Source of the DNA: Synechococcus sp. UW69 | GTDB taxonomy: Bacteria; Cyanobacteriota; Cyanobacteriia; PCC-6307; Cyanobiaceae | Assembly: GCF_900474185.1 (NCBI RefSeq) | Contig: NZ_UCNW01000009.1 | Location: 372,001 to 436,000, forward strand | DNA length: 64,000 bases | Reading direction: 5' to 3' | In this document: piece after piece, positions 17,878-25,740 of the stretch | Layout of the letters: each line of letters starts with the position of its first letter | Position numbering within the stretch: the first letter of the stretch is position 1 | Program-made: the position numbers and the translations under genes | The notes under the pieces: generated by a model | Seen by the model: the letters and a program-made list of their open reading frames with translations, nothing else | Databases searched by the model: none | Told to the model about the DNA's origin: nothing

Positions 17878-18406
17878 GTCTTTCAGCCTCGAAACGCCAC
17901 GGCTGTTAATCCGCTCTTTTTCTTGTGCTGATATTTCAGAAACATATCTTTCTTGGCTTAATGACCGACAACTTATGAGGTATAGTAATCAGAGGTTTTA
18001 TACACATACTCGCGAGTCAGCAATTAACTATATTCGTTCCTTCTCAAATTCTCCTAATTTATTTCTTGCTATTACTTTGAAATCAAGTGAGCAATTGATA
18101 GGATCTCTCACTATTTATAAGCAACCAAATCATGGCACTGTTAATGTTGGTTTATTAATAGGTATTGACTCTACTTATGGTACCGGATATGGCTCTGAAG
18201 CTTGGGCCTCAGTTATTTCATTTCTTAAATCAGATCCACATATACGAAAAATTTGCGGCGGAACTCTTCGTCCAAATCTTGCCATGGTTAGAATTATGGA
18301 AAAATCAGGTATGTCACTTGAGTCCGTCCGCAAGCATCATGAATTAGTTGATAGTATTCCCTATGACCTCCTCCATTACTCCCTTTTCACTAGCAACAAA
18401 CAATAA
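17876..18406 (+). CDS. GNAT acetyltransferase, PseH-like candidate
   Basis: 176 residues of the RimJ/RimL type GNAT group: ETPRLLIRSF at 6-15, GLLIGIDSTYGTGYGSEAWASVI with the acetyl-CoA loop in the middle, and TLRPNLAMVRIMEKSGM near the end. It is divergent from pseC and could supply the PseH step (4-N-acetylation of the UDP-altrosamine), although the fusion at 1-1177 also carries a GNAT domain, so one of the two may act at another position. Its 3' end overlaps the next gene by about 44 bases in another frame. Confidence 0.75.
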   Translation: MSFSLETPRLLIRSFSCADISETYLSWLNDRQLMRYSNQRFYTHTRESAINYIRSFSNSPNLFLAITLKSSEQLIGSLTIYKQPNHGTVNVGLLIGIDSTYGTGYGSEAWASVISFLKSDPHIRKICGGTLRPNLAMVRIMEKSGMSLESVRKHHELVDSIPYDLLHYSLFTSNKQ

Positions 18407-19310
18407 TTATAATCGTATTCTTGTTTGTGCACATGATGCTGGTTCCGCCCATCTGATTTTACATTGGATTAAACACTTTCGTCAGAAGTGCCTTTTTGTT
18501 CTCTCAGGCCCAGCTTTCGATATTTTTAGTGATTATTTTGGTTCGATACTTAATCATCAGTTTGATACCATACTTGAAACTTGTGACTGTGTTATTTCCG
18601 GTACTAGTTGGTCTTCAGATATTGAAGACATTGTAAGGCGTTTTGCAAAGAAGCACAACATATTTTCTATTGCAGTAGTTGATCATTGGGTTAATTATGT
18701 TGAACGTTTTACCTTCTCAGGTTCTATTGTATTGCCCGATCTGTTGTGGGTCTCAGATAATTACGCTTTCGAGATTTCTACTAGGTTGTTTCCAAATCTT
18801 GCAATCATATTAGTTGAAAATTCATGGCTTGTGCATACACAAAATCATGTTTTATGTGAACGTATTAAACGTTTTTCTCAACCTTTTGTTGATAAGTTTC
18901 GAATTATTTATCTGCTAGAACCGATTCGCTCTAATTGGAATTTGTTAGATGTTTGTCCGGAATTCTATACTTTAGATTACTTCACTTCAAAAATCCAACC
19001 TCTTATTAGTCTAGGTTATATTCCGTCTAACACTGAAATTGAAATTATATTTAGACCTCATCCGGCCCAAAATATTGACTTCTACAATCCATTTTTTGCT
19101 TCAATGTCTAGTGATTTTTTAATCACTATTGATTCTAATTCTAATTTATATCAATCGCTTGTTATCGCAGATCTTGTCTGTGGTCTTAATTCACAAGCAT
19201 TAGTTGTTGCAATGGCTTGCAATATTCAATCCATGTCTGTTCTTCCACCGGTCGCACCCACTTGCATTCTCCCTCATTCTCAATTACTACACCTTAAATC
19301 CTTAGTTTAA
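18363..19310 (+). CDS. HP-motif protein, candidate nonulosonate transferase
   Basis: 315 residues from the ATG at 18363 (a second ATG at 18348 would add five). I do not recognise a named family. Visible: a Rossmann-like opening RILVCAHDAGSAH, FRPHPA around 230-235, and then NLYQSLVIADLVCGLNSQALVVAMA, the same order (His-Pro motif, then a nucleotide-pocket segment) as the protein at 5533-6807 and as GT-B enzymes using CMP-sugars. This and the location beside pseB and pseC make it a candidate pseudaminic acid transferase; it could also be a non-catalytic carrier or kinase. Its stop abuts the stop of pseB with no base between. Confidence 0.6.
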   Translation: MTSSITPFSLATNNNYNRILVCAHDAGSAHLILHWIKHFRQKCLFVLSGPAFDIFSDYFGSILNHQFDTILETCDCVISGTSWSSDIEDIVRRFAKKHNIFSIAVVDHWVNYVERFTFSGSIVLPDLLWVSDNYAFEISTRLFPNLAIILVENSWLVHTQNHVLCERIKRFSQPFVDKFRIIYLLEPIRSNWNLLDVCPEFYTLDYFTSKIQPLISLGYIPSNTEIEIIFRPHPAQNIDFYNPFFASMSSDFLITIDSNSNLYQSLVIADLVCGLNSQALVVAMACNIQSMSVLPPVAPTCILPHSQLLHLKSLV

Positions 19311-20312
19311 TTAGATATCTATGTTTTTACATTCATTCTTTATCAGTTCCTTAAGGCTTTCTACACTAAGAAATTCGGAGTTTGTGCCTGAGTTGTATGA
19401 TCCATTCTCTAGGCTAAATTTTTTGAAGGTTATGCCTGCATCAATATATTTCTGCTCATATGTTTTGTCTGATGGCAGGATTGCATAATATTTACCAATA
19501 TCAATAGTGTTTGGTGCGTCAGATTCAGTTATCATTTCTTCGTGCAGTTTTTCTCCTGGTCGAATTCCAATTATATCTTTTTCGCAAGTCTCATCTATAG
19601 CATCTGCTACGTCTATTACCCTGTAACTTGGTATTTTAGGTACGAATATCTCACCACCTAGTGCATTGTTCATCGCCCATTCGACCATTTTTACTCCGTC
19701 CGCAAGAGTGATGTTGAATCTTGTCATCTTTATATCAGTTATTGGTAATTTACCCGATTTTTTCATATTCAAAAAGTATGGAATTACGGAACCCCTTGAG
19801 CCCATGACATTTCCGTATCTTACAACGCTAAATAAGATTTCTTTATTGCCTTTGATATTATTAGCCGCTACAAACAACTTGTCTGAACACAATTTTGTCG
19901 CTCCGTACAGATTTATTGGTGCTGCTGCTTTATCAGTGCTTAGTGCAATTACTTTTTTGACAGATGTTGCTAGGCAGGCTTCTATTAGGTTGTTCGCGCC
20001 TAGTACATTTGTCTTGATGAATTCCATTGGATTGTATTCAGCAGCAGGTACTTGCTTAAGTGCTGCTGCATGAACTACTACATCAATATTTTCCAGAGCC
20101 TCTCTCAGTCTTGACTTATCTCTTATATCCCCTAAAAAGTATCTTAGTGATGGATATTTTTGGATTGAGAATGTTTGCTGTAATTCCCACTGCTTTAATT
20201 CATCCCTGCTGTAAATTACTATCCTTTCGTATAGTTTAGATTCCAATATTTTTTTTAGAAATGCTTTCCCAAAACTTCCCGTCCCACCTGTGATTAATAT
20301 ACTCTTGGCCAT
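19311..20312 (-). CDS. pseB: UDP-N-acetylglucosamine 4,6-dehydratase (inverting)
   Basis: 333 residues, first enzyme of pseudaminic acid synthesis. It is a short-chain dehydrogenase fold with NAD(P)-binding ITGGTGSFGKAF at 6-17 and the active-site stretch STDKAAAPINLYGATK, containing the Asp-Lys pair and Tyr of the PseB subfamily. PGEKLHEEMI near the C-terminus is also typical. It dehydrates and epimerises UDP-GlcNAc. It is transcribed from the AT-rich spacer next to tRNA-Gly and lies apart from the pseC operon, with two plus-strand genes between. AT-rich like the island. Confidence 0.95.
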   Translation of the reverse strand: MAKSILITGGTGSFGKAFLKKILESKLYERIVIYSRDELKQWELQQTFSIQKYPSLRYFLGDIRDKSRLREALENIDVVVHAAALKQVPAAEYNPMEFIKTNVLGANNLIEACLATSVKKVIALSTDKAAAPINLYGATKLCSDKLFVAANNIKGNKEILFSVVRYGNVMGSRGSVIPYFLNMKKSGKLPITDIKMTRFNITLADGVKMVEWAMNNALGGEIFVPKIPSYRVIDVADAIDETCEKDIIGIRPGEKLHEEMITESDAPNTIDIGKYYAILPSDKTYEQKYIDAGITFKKFSLENGSYNSGTNSEFLSVESLKELIKNECKNIDI

Positions 20313-20837
20313 GTTTGTTATTCAAAATTGTACTCTATCATCTCGCCCCCCTAATCCGCTTTATGTCACTAATTAATCTGTACATTTTCTTTTTATGTGG
20401 TTGAATATACATTAAGCCATTTTGTCGACCTGCAAGTAGGTTTTCTTGGATAAATCCTTTGCGCAACTTCCTTTCTTTACCGAAATTCTCGATCTTCTTT
20501 CATAATTCTTTTATTTGTTTAATCTCTCTGTTTCTGGTTTTTGTATGATCTTATTTTTACCATTCTTTTGCTTCTTCCTGTCTCCTTTTTTTGATTCAAC
20601 CCTTTTTGTTAGAGATTTACCTATTCTCTTTTTGTTTTTAATTGATCGTTTAGTTTTTTTATGCTTTTGTATGTTTTATTTGTCTTGTTTGAAAAGATTT
20701 GTTTCTACCGATTTTTTCAGATTGACCTCCTTTGTTTCCATCGTTCTGTAGATCCATCTCACCCTCCTAGCTTGCTTGTTGACTGATCGGCACGTGATGG
20801 TGCATGATTAGGTCACTGAAGGGCTTGTTCCTTCTGT
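20313..20837. other. T-rich spacer between pseB and tRNA-Gly
   Basis: 525 bases without a credible gene. The plus strand is strikingly T-rich and A-poor: 20581-20640 has 35 T and 9 A. Open frames here translate into almost pure Phe/Leu/Ser/Cys strings, as expected from T-rich DNA, and are not supported as genes. The part nearest pseB (about 20313-20400) must hold its promoter. A promoter for tRNA-Gly lies at the right end. Confidence 0.6.
20779..20808 (+). promoter_or_regulatory. Putative promoter of tRNA-Gly
   Basis: TTGACT at 20779-20784 and CATGAT at 20803-20808 are separated by 18 bases, a sigma-70-like pair with five and four matches to consensus. Transcription would begin near 20815, about 23 bases before the tRNA. 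Judged by eye only. Confidence 0.4.
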
Positions 20838-20909
20838 GCGGATGTAGCTCAGTGGTAGAGCATCTCCTTGCCAAGGAGAGGGTCGAGAGTTCGAATCTCT
20901 TCATCCGCT
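20838..20909 (+). tRNA. tRNA-Gly (GCC)
   Basis: 72 bases folding as a complete cloverleaf: acceptor GCGGATG pairs with CATCCGC; D arm GCTC/GAGC; anticodon stem TCTCC/GGAGA around loop TTGCCAA, giving anticodon GCC; T arm with TTCGAAT loop. No CCA is encoded. It lies at the right edge of the AT-rich island, flanked on both sides by T-rich spacer, so it may have been the insertion point; no second copy of its 3' end was noticed in the window. Confidence 0.95.
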
Positions 20910-21423
20910 TGCCTAGATTCTTCACCTCAGTTCATTTTACTCTTTCTTTGCAATAGCATACAATCCCTAATTTTGCTTAATATTTTTCTTTTCTTTGAAT
21001 AGTTATTCATAGAACTTTTTTTGATATTGTTCTTTCTTGTTCTTTGCGTTTTTCCATATAGATAATGTTTTTTGTTTGTCAATTGTTTATATTTTAAATT
21101 CTTTCTTTATCTTCTTGTGGCTGTTCACTTTCTTGGCGGTTTATATTTTTGCTCATAATTTCTTGGTGGTTTTCTCGGTTGGTTCTTCTGTTTTCTTGTC
21201 TCGATTATTTTGTTTTTGTTGTTAGTCTCTCTGCTTTGTCTTGATATATTAATGATTAAAATAACTTTGTTAGTCTGTCAAGTGCGTGTGTTCTTGTTTA
21301 ATTTTTGCCGTAATCTGCGTCTTTTCTCACTTATTTGTTGTCGATATTTGCTTTTAATGTTGTAATTTGACCTTTGTCCTCTGTTTTCCTAATTTGCTTC
21401 AATTTCTGGACCGAATAACTCTT
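20910..21423. other. T-rich spacer between tRNA-Gly and cca
   Basis: 514 bases with the same plus-strand T excess as the other side of the tRNA and no credible gene. A 62-codon plus-strand frame at 21037-21225 is Phe/Leu/Val-rich simply because of the composition. The 3' end of cca is at 21424. I see no clear hairpin terminator or repeat. Confidence 0.6.
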
Positions 21424-22635
21424 TCAACGGCTTAGGTCCTGTGCTGCTTTGCGCTGTTTGCGCAATTCCTCCCCGATCCCTGGGCCAGGCTGCCAACCTT
21501 CGGCGATTAGCTCCCGCGCCGTCTGTGGTGCCTGAATTCTTCTCCAGCGGCCCCACCAACGCAGTAGCGGCTTCCATTTCACTGGCCTGAGGGACACAGC
21601 CAAGGCCACCGCCTCCGGTTCCCAGCCCTGTTGTTCAATAGCCGTTGACCAGATGGATGGATTGGCTTCCGAGGACGGGGCGGTATTCACCAGCCAGTCT
21701 CGAATAGCCCCACACTGCTGCACCCATTTTTGTTGCTTGCCATGTATTTGTAGCCGTTGTGCAATTGCTACTGGGTCCGTTGCTGCCACAAGTAGAGCTG
21801 GCATCAATGGGAGGTCCAGGCGTTGGGCCCAGCGCAGCCGCTCCGTACGTCGTTGATCGGTCTGAAGCTGCGGATCCAATAGTGTCAGCGCCCCCCACTC
21901 CTCCAGCAAATCAAAGGCTTTTGCCCAGGGTTCCCGTTCCAGGAGCCGCCCTAGCTCCATCCTCATTCGACTGGCCAGGGCTGGTGGGGCGGAAAATGCT
22001 TCATCTCCCTGACTCCAGTTCCAGGGCCATTTCTCGATGGTGATACGGATTTGCTCACGGCTCTCCCCAGCTAGTTCGAAACCCAGCCTTGCGGCGTAGC
22101 GGGCGGCCCGGATGACCCGGGTTGGGTCGTCCTGCACGCTGCCTGAGTGCAGAAACTTCAGCTGACCAGCGACGAGATCCTTTTGTCCATCATGTAGATC
22201 TATCAGCTCATTGTTCACCACGTCTAGTGCCATGGCATTGATGGTGAAGTCCCGACGCGCAAGGTCAGCTTGGAGGGTTCCTAGGCGGACGATGGGATTC
22301 TCAGCCGGGGCGGGGTAGTGCTCCCGTCGAGCCGTAGCCAGATCCACCGAAATACCATCCAGCTGAAATGTCACTGTTCCAAATGCTCCATGCTCTTCAA
22401 CACCGTTGATGCGTTCGGAGCCAAGTTGGTGGATCAGTTCCGCCACGAGCGCAGCGGCATCGCCCTCTACTACCCAATCAAGATCAGGTATATCAGACCA
22501 GGTGTGGGCGCATCTTTGAAGCAGAAGCTGATCACGTACGACCCCACCAACTAGTGCTAGACGCGGGATACCAAGCGACCGCGCAGCACTCTTTAGTGCC
22601 TCCAGAACAGAAGACGGCACACCTGGAAGATCCAT
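21424..22635 (-). CDS. cca: CCA tRNA nucleotidyltransferase family protein
   Basis: 403 residues of the class II nucleotidyltransferase family: LALVGGVVRDQLL near residue 26-38, the catalytic DLDWVVEGD acidic pair, and RRDFTINAMALD with the downstream DDPTRVIRAARYAARLGF of the neck domain. It adds or repairs the tRNA CCA end; neither tRNA in this window encodes CCA, so such an enzyme is needed. In cyanobacteria two related genes can divide A-adding and CC-adding, which sequence reading alone cannot decide. The gene is GC-rich core DNA and divergent from kdsD with 45 bases between the starts. Confidence 0.9.
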   Translation of the reverse strand: MDLPGVPSSVLEALKSAARSLGIPRLALVGGVVRDQLLLQRCAHTWSDIPDLDWVVEGDAAALVAELIHQLGSERINGVEEHGAFGTVTFQLDGISVDLATARREHYPAPAENPIVRLGTLQADLARRDFTINAMALDVVNNELIDLHDGQKDLVAGQLKFLHSGSVQDDPTRVIRAARYAARLGFELAGESREQIRITIEKWPWNWSQGDEAFSAPPALASRMRMELGRLLEREPWAKAFDLLEEWGALTLLDPQLQTDQRRTERLRWAQRLDLPLMPALLVAATDPVAIAQRLQIHGKQQKWVQQCGAIRDWLVNTAPSSEANPSIWSTAIEQQGWEPEAVALAVSLRPVKWKPLLRWWGRWRRIQAPQTARELIAEGWQPGPGIGEELRKQRKAAQDLSR

Positions 22636-22680
22636 TGCGTGGCGTGCAGGACAATGGGATGATCATCACGGATCAGGTCC

Positions 22681-23667
22681 TTGTCCGCTCTCACCCGCTG
22701 CCTTGAGGAGGAATCCTCAGCGATCGCCACTGCTGCCGAACGTTTAAGCAGCGACCAGGTGGAGGCCGCCCTGGCCCTGTTGGAGCACTGTGCAGACCGC
22801 AAGGCCAAGCTTGTAATCACCGGTGTAGGCAAGAGCGGAATCGTGGCTCGCAAGATCGCTGCCACGTTCTCTTCGATCGGTCTCATGGCCCTGTTCCTCA
22901 ATCCCACCGACGCACTCCATGGCGATCTGGGTGTGGTGGCGGCCGAGGACGTCTGCCTGCTCCTGTCCAACAGCGGCGAGACCACGGAACTCTTGGAGGT
23001 GCTACCCCATCTCACCCGACGCGGAACGGGTCGGATCGCCATCGTTGGGCGTGCTGACTCCACCTTGGCCCGCGGCAGTGACGTGGTGCTGGAAGCGGGC
23101 GTGGACCGTGAAGTATGTCCTCTGAATCTGGCTCCTACCGCCAGCACAGCCGTGGCTATGGCCATCGGCGATGCCTTGGCTGCGGTTTGGATGGAACGGC
23201 GCGGTATCTCACCAGCAGATTTCGCACTGAATCACCCCGCCGGATCCTTGGGCAAACAGCTGACCCTCACGGCAGCCGACCTGATGGTGCCCGCCAGTCA
23301 GCTCCACCCCCTGCAGCCCCACACCCCATTACCGGAGGTGATCGGCGGTCTGACACGCGACGGCATCGGCAGTGGTTGGGTCGAAAATCCAGACAACCCG
23401 GGGGGCCTTCTTGGCATCCTCACGGATGGAGATCTTCGCCGTGCCCTGCAGGATAACGGCGCTGAAACCTGGAGCCATCTGACAGCCAAGGATTTGATGA
23501 CCGCCGATCCGATCACGGTGAAAGCCGATGTTTTGGTGGTGAAGGCTCTGGAGCAGATGGAGCACAACCGACGGAAACCCATCTCTGTGCTGCCCGTGGT
23601 GAATCAAGAGCATCAACTAATGGGTCTGCTGCGCCTACATGATCTGGTTCAGGCCGGGCTCGCATGA
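22681..23667 (+). CDS. kdsD: Arabinose-5-phosphate isomerase (KdsD/KpsF)
   Basis: 328 residues: an N-terminal SIS sugar-isomerase domain (VITGVGKSGIVARKIAATFSSIG, LSNSGET, and DFALNHPAGSLGK at its end) followed by two CBS domains from about residue 200. It makes D-arabinose 5-phosphate from ribulose 5-phosphate for Kdo synthesis. The start is a TTG at 22681: the frame has a stop at 22660-22662 and no ATG or GTG before the conserved region. Its last four bases overlap kdsC (ATGA), giving a coupled pair. Confidence 0.93.
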   Translation: MSALTRCLEEESSAIATAAERLSSDQVEAALALLEHCADRKAKLVITGVGKSGIVARKIAATFSSIGLMALFLNPTDALHGDLGVVAAEDVCLLLSNSGETTELLEVLPHLTRRGTGRIAIVGRADSTLARGSDVVLEAGVDREVCPLNLAPTASTAVAMAIGDALAAVWMERRGISPADFALNHPAGSLGKQLTLTAADLMVPASQLHPLQPHTPLPEVIGGLTRDGIGSGWVENPDNPGGLLGILTDGDLRRALQDNGAETWSHLTAKDLMTADPITVKADVLVVKALEQMEHNRRKPISVLPVVNQEHQLMGLLRLHDLVQAGLA

Positions 23668-24215
23668 ACGAATTGCGCTGGTGGTTGCTTCGGCGTCGCC
23701 TCAGATCGATTCAGCTGCTTGTGCTGGACGTGGACGGTGTTCTTACCGATGGGGGCCTTTGGTTTGATGCCGAAGGGCATCTGAGCAAGCGCTTCGACGT
23801 ACGCGATGGTCTTGGGATCCGCTTGCTGCAACAGGCAGGTCTTCATGTCGCCTTTCTCAGTGGTGGCCAGGGAGGAGCGACAGAAGTGCGTGCCCGGCAA
23901 CTGGGCATCAGCCATTGCCTTGTCGGGATCAAGGACAAGCCGGCGGCCCTCACAGCCCTTCAAAACGAACTGGGAATTAGCGCCGAGCAAACGGCCTTTG
24001 TGGGCGATGACCTCAACGATCTGGCAGTCAGGCCGGTGGTGGCACTGTTGTTCGCACCCGCCGACGCCTGTTGGCCCGTCCGGCGCGGTGCCGATGCGGT
24101 GGTCCGCCGTCAGGGCGGCCATGGGGCCGTCCGTGAGCTGGCGGAGCGCATCCTTCAGGGGCGTGGACGCTGGGGCCACTTGAGCCGCGACGGCTGGAAA
24201 GACCGCAACGATTGA
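23664..24215 (+). CDS. kdsC: 3-deoxy-D-manno-octulosonate 8-phosphate phosphatase
   Basis: 183-residue HAD phosphatase without a large cap domain, as expected for tetrameric KdsC. The nucleophile motif LDVDGVLTDG has Asp22 and Asp24; LSGG is the second motif, and FVGDDLNDL supplies the magnesium-binding acids. It removes phosphate from Kdo-8-P. Overlaps kdsD by four bases and converges with kdsB with about ten bases between the stops. Confidence 0.93.
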   Translation: MNELRWWLLRRRLRSIQLLVLDVDGVLTDGGLWFDAEGHLSKRFDVRDGLGIRLLQQAGLHVAFLSGGQGGATEVRARQLGISHCLVGIKDKPAALTALQNELGISAEQTAFVGDDLNDLAVRPVVALLFAPADACWPVRRGADAVVRRQGGHGAVRELAERILQGRGRWGHLSRDGWKDRND

Positions 24216-24225
24216 GGTGTAGAGG

Positions 24226-25005
24226 TCAGACCATCGCCCGGGCCTGTTCGAGCTGCTCGGCGGTGTCCACCGACAGCGACGTGCCCTGAACCCGGAAGGT
24301 GGCGATGGTGAGGCCAGCCTCAATCAGCCTCAGCTGCTCGAGCCGTTCGAGATCCTCCAGTGGTGATGCCGGCAGCTGATCCCATGCGGCCAACACATCT
24401 CCCCGGAAGCCGTACATGCCCACATGCCCCCAGTAGGTGGTGTGCTGATGCCAATCCGCCTCGGCCACATCGCGCACATGGGGGATGGCGGAGCGAGAGA
24501 AATACAGGGCGCGGCCGTCGTGGGCCAGCAACGTTTTCACTACATTGGGGTTGTGCACCGATTCAGGCTTCAGCCCGTAAACGGGAGTAACTACTGCTGG
24601 CACAGGATCCTGACTCCGAAATTCCTCAGCCATGGCATCGATCACGGCAGGATCGATGAACGGTTGATCGCCCTGAACGTTGATCACGGCGGTCTCTTCG
24701 GCCACGGGGACCGCATCTCCCCAACCCAAGGCCATCAATGGATGGGCCACTGAAGCGATGCGCTCACTACCGGAGTTGCAGGATTCCGCGGTCATCAGCA
24801 CCGGAAACCCCCATCCCTCAGCCAAGGTCTGAAGCTTGGCGCTGTCGGTGCACAGCACCACCGCTTCAACGCCGCTGGCCTCACGGCAGCGATCCAGAAC
24901 ACGCTGGATCATTGGTTTGCCACCAATGTCAGCCAACACCTTGTTGGGCAGTCGAGATGACTGAAGCCGGGCCGGAACGGCCACCACACACTTACGAATC
25001 GCCAT
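24226..25005 (-). CDS. kdsB: CMP-Kdo synthetase (3-deoxy-manno-octulosonate cytidylyltransferase)
   Basis: 259 residues: VAVPARLQSSRLPNKVL nucleotide-binding loop, INVQGDQPFI, and HVGMYGFRGDVL characteristic of KdsB. It activates Kdo with CTP, the last step before transfer. The open frame reaches 25047, but the ATG at 25005 shares its A with the TGA of the upstream glycosyltransferase gene and begins the conserved MAIRKCVVAVPAR, so that start is chosen. Confidence 0.95.
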   Translation of the reverse strand: MAIRKCVVAVPARLQSSRLPNKVLADIGGKPMIQRVLDRCREASGVEAVVLCTDSAKLQTLAEGWGFPVLMTAESCNSGSERIASVAHPLMALGWGDAVPVAEETAVINVQGDQPFIDPAVIDAMAEEFRSQDPVPAVVTPVYGLKPESVHNPNVVKTLLAHDGRALYFSRSAIPHVRDVAEADWHQHTTYWGHVGMYGFRGDVLAAWDQLPASPLEDLERLEQLRLIEAGLTIATFRVQGTSLSVDTAEQLEQARAMV

Positions 25006-25715
25006 CAATCCCAGAGTTTCATTGCATCGTCGCGGGCACTGAACCATTCAGCGGCCAGGGGGCCTCCCATGGTGCGCTGTTCGCGGAACCAGGGGCCTCC
25101 CAGGGTCCAGTGCAGCATCGGGGCAGCCTGCTCGGACTCCGGCGGAGCCTGCACATCCACTAGATGATTCCAGCCCCCCTGAATGGCGCCGATCTCATGG
25201 TCACCCTCGAGCCAGTGGAAGCGGTGCAGCTCAAGCCCCGTAGCCGTGTTCACGTAATCAGGCGTGAGCTTGGTGCAGCGGCTGCAGTTGAGCAGCATCA
25301 GGGAACTCCAGTTCTTTTTGGGGTAGGGGCTCTGCACCTCGCCAAGAAATTTCACGGTCTCCCCAGGCACATGCTCGTGCTGCACGCACATGGCGCCGTA
25401 GGCATCATCGCGCTGATCCCAAAGCGCCTTGATGTCGGCCCGACAAAGCATGTCGCAATCCATGAACAGAGCCCAACCCTCGTACCCCATCAAATGAGGC
25501 ACCAAAAAACGGGTGAAGGAAAACGCTGTGCTCTGCTTGGGATCCCGTTCGCGGCGGAACAAGCCCTGGGCCTCTAACTGAGGGGTCACAAGCGGCGTGA
25601 TCGCCAGAGGAACAGTGCTGTTTTGGTAAAGGCTATCGATCAGAACGTTGGTCGCTGCCCGCTCTCTCGGGTCGTAGCCGATGAAAATGGGAATCGGCTG
25701 GCTGGGAGTCGACAC
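25005..25715 (-). CDS. Glycosyltransferase (GT8-like) coupled to kdsB
   Basis: 236 residues with IPIFIGYDPRERAATNVLIDSL at the N-terminus, FMDCDMLC at 84-91 providing a DxD metal site, and HWTLGGPWF near the end, the general pattern of GT8-type retaining transferases. No membrane segments. Its stop and the kdsB start share one base (TGATG), so it probably works in the same Kdo-containing glycan pathway. Donor and acceptor are unknown. Confidence 0.75.
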   Translation of the reverse strand: MSTPSQPIPIFIGYDPRERAATNVLIDSLYQNSTVPLAITPLVTPQLEAQGLFRRERDPKQSTAFSFTRFLVPHLMGYEGWALFMDCDMLCRADIKALWDQRDDAYGAMCVQHEHVPGETVKFLGEVQSPYPKKNWSSLMLLNCSRCTKLTPDYVNTATGLELHRFHWLEGDHEIGAIQGGWNHLVDVQAPPESEQAAPMLHWTLGGPWFREQRTMGGPLAAEWFSARDDAMKLWD

Positions 25716-25740
25716 AGGTCGTCGATGACTGTTGATGAGA

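Larger units (their letters stand above)
4595..20909. other. AT-rich genomic island for surface-sugar (pseudaminic acid) synthesis
   Basis: Between uvrB and cca the composition changes sharply: row 5041-5100 holds 20 G/C of 60, while core rows such as 43021-43080 hold 41 of 60. All 16 genes inside encode sugar-modifying enzymes or candidate transferases. A tRNA-Gly gene lies at the right edge, a common insertion point for islands, but I see no integrase, transposase or repeated tRNA 3' end at the left edge. Acquisition by transfer is inferred from composition and content. The first 240 bases (4595-4834) hold no convincing gene. Confidence 0.7.

Noticed and set aside
20515-20751. Plus-strand 78-codon frame rich in Phe, Leu and Cys
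   Set aside because: Pure consequence of the T-rich spacer; no start signal and no recognisable motif.
21037-21225. Plus-strand 62-codon frame resembling a membrane peptide
   Set aside because: Same T-rich artefact on the other side of tRNA-Gly.
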